Part shown: in pieces, positions 60,913-64,000 of the stretch
How positions within the stretch are numbered: position 1 is the first letter of the stretch
Layout: each line of letters opens with the position of its first letter
Source of the DNA: Tetrahymena thermophila SB210
Taxonomy: Eukaryota; Ciliophora; Oligohymenophorea; Hymenostomatida; Tetrahymenidae
DNA: 64,000 nt
Reading direction: 5' to 3'
NCBI RefSeq assembly: GCF_000189635.1
Contig: NW_002476484.1
Span: 434,001-498,000, forward strand
Program-made: the position numbers and the translations under genes
Notes under the pieces: generated by a model
The model's database searches: none
What the model was told of the DNA's origin: nothing
Seen by the model: the letters and a program-made list of their open reading frames with translations, nothing else

Positions 60913-63272
60913 TCAAGCATTTTTATTAGCATTTTTAACATCAGATTCAACTTTAATAGTAGGAGGAATGAATTTGATATATTCCTTATCAAACTATTCA
61001 ATTTTATTCAAGTATTGAGAATATTCGCTTTCTTATTTCTTAAGATCTTCTTAAATTTAGAAACCTTAGACTCTTCTGTTGTTAATCCACTTAGCATTGA
61101 AACTCACTTCTTTATCTTGAGATATTTTAACTGTATATTTTGCATTTTCTGAAATTTCTCCTTTCTTAAAGAATGCATTCATTGTAACATCTTTTAGGCT
61201 AGATAATGTTATTTTAAATTAACCATTTTGATTGTCGTTGATCCACTTGCCTGATAAAATCATATCTACTTATTCATAAGATTACTTTTTGATTCCAAAA
61301 CCTTCTTTTTTATTTTTTTTGAAATTTCCAATAAAGATCTCACCGTCTGTGAAGATGAATTTTCCCACTCCATCCATTTAGTTTTCTTCGAAGTTGCCTG
61401 CATAGATATTTCCATTTGAGTAATAATATATACCGAAACCGCTTTTCATGCCTTTTTTATATTCACCTTCATATCTTTATTTTAAATTAATTTAATTATC
61501 ATTTGCTATAAAATAAAATAAATAAATTACCTATCTCCATTTGAATAGTAGTAAGTACCATAGTTGCTGAATTTATCTTCATTCCACATGCCTTCGTACA
61601 ATTCAGAAAATTGTGCTTCGCTTTTATTTTATTGGCCTTCGATTTCTTTATAGTATTCTTACATTCCATAATGCTTTCTTACTATGTTTCCTTCATCTAA
61701 ATTTTAATTTCCTCTAAGTATGGTGGATTTAAAGGCATTGTTCGATTAGAATGAGCTTACTTCTAGGTGATTGAGGGAAGATATGAGATTATTGTTGCTC
61801 TCTGGTACATCTAGATTATCAATAGACTTAATCAAATTTAATTGGTTTGAGGTTTTTGGTGCTTAAGCTGGTTTCGAAAATAATGGATTACCAAACTTCT
61901 TATCCTTTTTCAAAATACCAACAAATCCAAAGTACTAGCCTTTTACACTGTTATGAAGTAACTTCGATTCTAAATCGCTATAATTATTACTGTCTAACTC
62001 TGCTAGTGTGGAAACTTTTGATTTTTAAGGGGAACTCATTAGACCTTACACTTTTTGTGTTTCTGTTAAATCTTTTGCTAACATTAACTTCTAGTCGTCA
62101 GTTATGGCTTGATATATCTATGAAGTAAATTAACCTATTTTTTCATTATTTGAATTTGCTTAACTTGAATTTTTGATTGTCAATCCAACAGCTACATAGC
62201 AATTTAACTCAAGTTAGTTAATCATTTTCTAGTATCTAGCCCAAAAGAAGATACCAAAATCGAGGTAAGCCTTGACCATAAATCCGAAGAAGAAAGGATC
62301 ATTATCATTTAAAACGGTTTAAATATCTTTAGCCTTAGCAATATCAGTAATACTTGAGGGTTTTCCACTCTTTAAATATTAAGAAAATAAAGCTGTAAAG
62401 CCTGATGCTTGAATGTAACTCTGCATTTTTTCATTATCTATCTCAACATGGTTAACAGAAGCATCATTAAAGCTATTAGGACCCTTTCCATTGTTTTGTA
62501 ATCTTGTGTTATTCTTAAAGTCTCCTTAAAAATTGTTATTAGGACTTTCACCTAAGTAAAATTCTTTATCTTTGCTTCTCTGAGTTTGGCTTGCGAATAT
62601 ACTAAATGTAGGATCTCTTCTGTATTTGAATTCGCTTTCATTTGTCTAATCTAATCCAAAGATATCCTCATATTCTTCTAAATGTACTTTTTTGTTCAAA
62701 GCAAGAATGGAGCCAGAGTTTTCAGCATCGACTATAATTAAAAGATGTTTATTGGTATAATTGGGAACTCTACGCCAGCGTTTAATGATATTCTTAAAGT
62801 CGTAGAAAACAGCAGTGTTTTCTGTCTAATTGATGACTAGCTACTAAGCCTCAGTAAGTTGTCCAGTAAAATAGAGGATGAATCCATTGGTGTTTGAATT
62901 ACTAAATAAATCATTTAGATAGTCATCGAATGACTTTTTCTGCAATTAAAAGTTAATTTTAACTACATTGCTTTTGGAGTAGTTGTAATCATACTCTTTA
63001 AAGGCTTCTTCAATCAATTACAGATTAGCAGATGAAGTAGCTTTTAGTTTTTTTCTCTTTTCTTACAAATCTTTATTTAATACTGAACTCTAATCTTTTT
63101 CGACACCACCACTTTCAAGAGTATCGCAAGCAACTAGAAGGTAGTCAATTGTCTTTATGCGTCTATTTTCACCTAAAGGGAAAAATAAAGATCTCTACCT
63201 TCTTAAATTGATATCATCATCCTAAACCTTGTGTGTGGGGTTAATGATTCCTTTTGATTGTTACAGTCCCAT
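60913..63272 (-). CDS. Pseudo-caspase-like domain plus MORN repeats (767 aa)
   Basis: Complement exons 63272-61531 and 61474-60913 join in phase to 2304 bases. The N-terminus MGLQQS fits N-myristoylation (Gly2, Ser6). Residues ~35-250 resemble the caspase/C14 peptidase fold: a strand IDYLLVACDTL, then GFILYFTGQL at ~130-139 where active enzymes have YFSGHG, then HLLIIVDAENSGS at ~176-188 where they have a D.CHSG motif, then FSIFASQTQ. Both catalytic His and Cys are replaced (Q and E), so it should be proteolytically dead. Residues ~565-665 hold about four MORN repeats (YEGMWNEDKFSNYGTYYY, YEGEYKKGMKSGFGIYYY, YAGNFEENQMDGVGKF), which bind membrane lipids or build scaffolds at ciliate cortex. 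A charged helical tail follows. Membrane-cortex scaffolding is the likely role (inference). Confidence 0.75.
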
Positions 63273-64000
63273 GTTTTTATTTACCTTATTTTGAATGAAA
63301 GAAAATATATCTACCTACTAAACAGAATAATAAAAAATTAATTAATTAATTATCAATTTTTTTCTGATTTCTTTTCTGTTTTTATATAGATAATTAAGCT
63401 ATATTGCATGAAATATAAATATCTATTTGCTAACAATCAAAATAATAAAAATAAAAAACAAACAAGCAAATTTTACAATCTTAAAATTAGTAGATTAATC
63501 CAAAATTATATTTTTTTCAAGGTAAAATTTTTGAAATTATAAATCAATCAATTATTTATTTATTTATCATTCTTTATCGACCTATAAATCATATTTGTTT
63601 TTCTAGCTTTTCTGTAAGATATTTGAGAATTTTATATAATAATTTATTCTTCTTGAATATTTTATTTATTCCATAAAATAATTTTGAAATAATTCCATAA
63701 CTAGAAGTTTTTTGATATTTTAAATAATATTTTTGCTACAAAATAAAAAATAAATAATAACAGTAGCTTACTTGCCTAAAATAGCTAAATAAGTTAAGCG
63801 GATGAGATTATATATTGTATGAATAATATATTGATTTTACATAAAATATCCAATGAAGATCTGATATAAATTCACTGATCAAGTAATTAAATTAATAATT
63901 TGTTTGATTAAATGAAATAAATAAATAAAGGATACTGAATTAAAAGGAACAATTAATTAATAATATTAATGCGTAAGCACTGAAAATAAATAAATATTTT
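63273..64000. other. AT-rich region to window end
   Basis: Upstream of the MORN gene, so it should contain its promoter. No frame with coding character and no RNA gene was seen. Confidence 0.55.

Noticed and set aside
1..64000. tRNA genes
   Set aside because: I looked in spacers for B-box-like GGTTCRA and GC-rich cloverleaf arms and saw none; a tRNAscan run would settle it.

Overview
The window reads as macronuclear-type DNA of an oligohymenophorean ciliate, most likely Tetrahymena or a close relative. It is extremely AT-rich. TAA and TAG occur hundreds of times inside otherwise well-conserved reading frames and must encode glutamine, while TGA is the only stop that ends them. Introns are short, AT-rich and mostly begin GTAA. 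Standard-code ORF calls therefore see only fragments. I re-read every gene with TGA as the sole stop and joined exons by hand; all exon joins given below keep frame.

Layout: (1) 1-1374 (+), the 3' part of a calcyphosine-like EF-hand gene. (2) 2253-11317 (+), a giant P-loop (NACHT/STAND-type) NTPase followed by a very long WD40 array, about 2950 aa. (3) 12537-18673 (-), a 10-exon gene with N-terminal leucine-rich repeats, coiled coils and Sfi1-like tryptophan repeats, probably a basal-body or cytoskeletal protein. (4) 21124-22385 (+), an eIF4E-family cap-binding protein. (5) 23621-26504 and 26562-28825 (-), two unrecognised helical/Q-rich genes only 57 bp apart that may be one gene. (6) 31702-32385 (-), a small unrecognised protein. 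(7) 36340-38935 (-), a VPS9-like protein with a possible myristoyl/palmitoyl N-terminus. (8) 39873-42138 (-), UBA2, the SUMO-activating enzyme catalytic subunit. (9) 44190-50633 (+), REV3, the catalytic subunit of DNA polymerase zeta, in 15 exons. (10) 51585-53315 and 58258-59997 (+), two paralogous TPR genes inside a ~2.5 kb direct duplication. Between the copies lie a tetranucleotide microsatellite, a decayed gene and a Tc1/mariner/IS630-type transposase relic. (11) 60913-63272 (-), a protein with a caspase-fold-like domain lacking both catalytic residues, followed by MORN repeats.

The genes are separately transcribed eukaryotic genes, not operons, and no single pathway ties the window together. 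There are house-keeping or repair functions (eIF4E, UBA2, REV3), putative basal-body or membrane/cytoskeleton proteins (LRR-Sfi1-like, calcyphosine-like, VPS9-like, MORN), and signalling or scaffold giants (STAND-WD40, TPR pair, pseudo-caspase). The most unusual items are the STAND-WD40 giant, the pseudo-caspase-MORN fusion, the LRR plus Sfi1-like fusion, a 23-nt intron in REV3, and the TPR duplication with its conserved upstream non-coding block. I found no tRNA, rRNA or CRISPR array.
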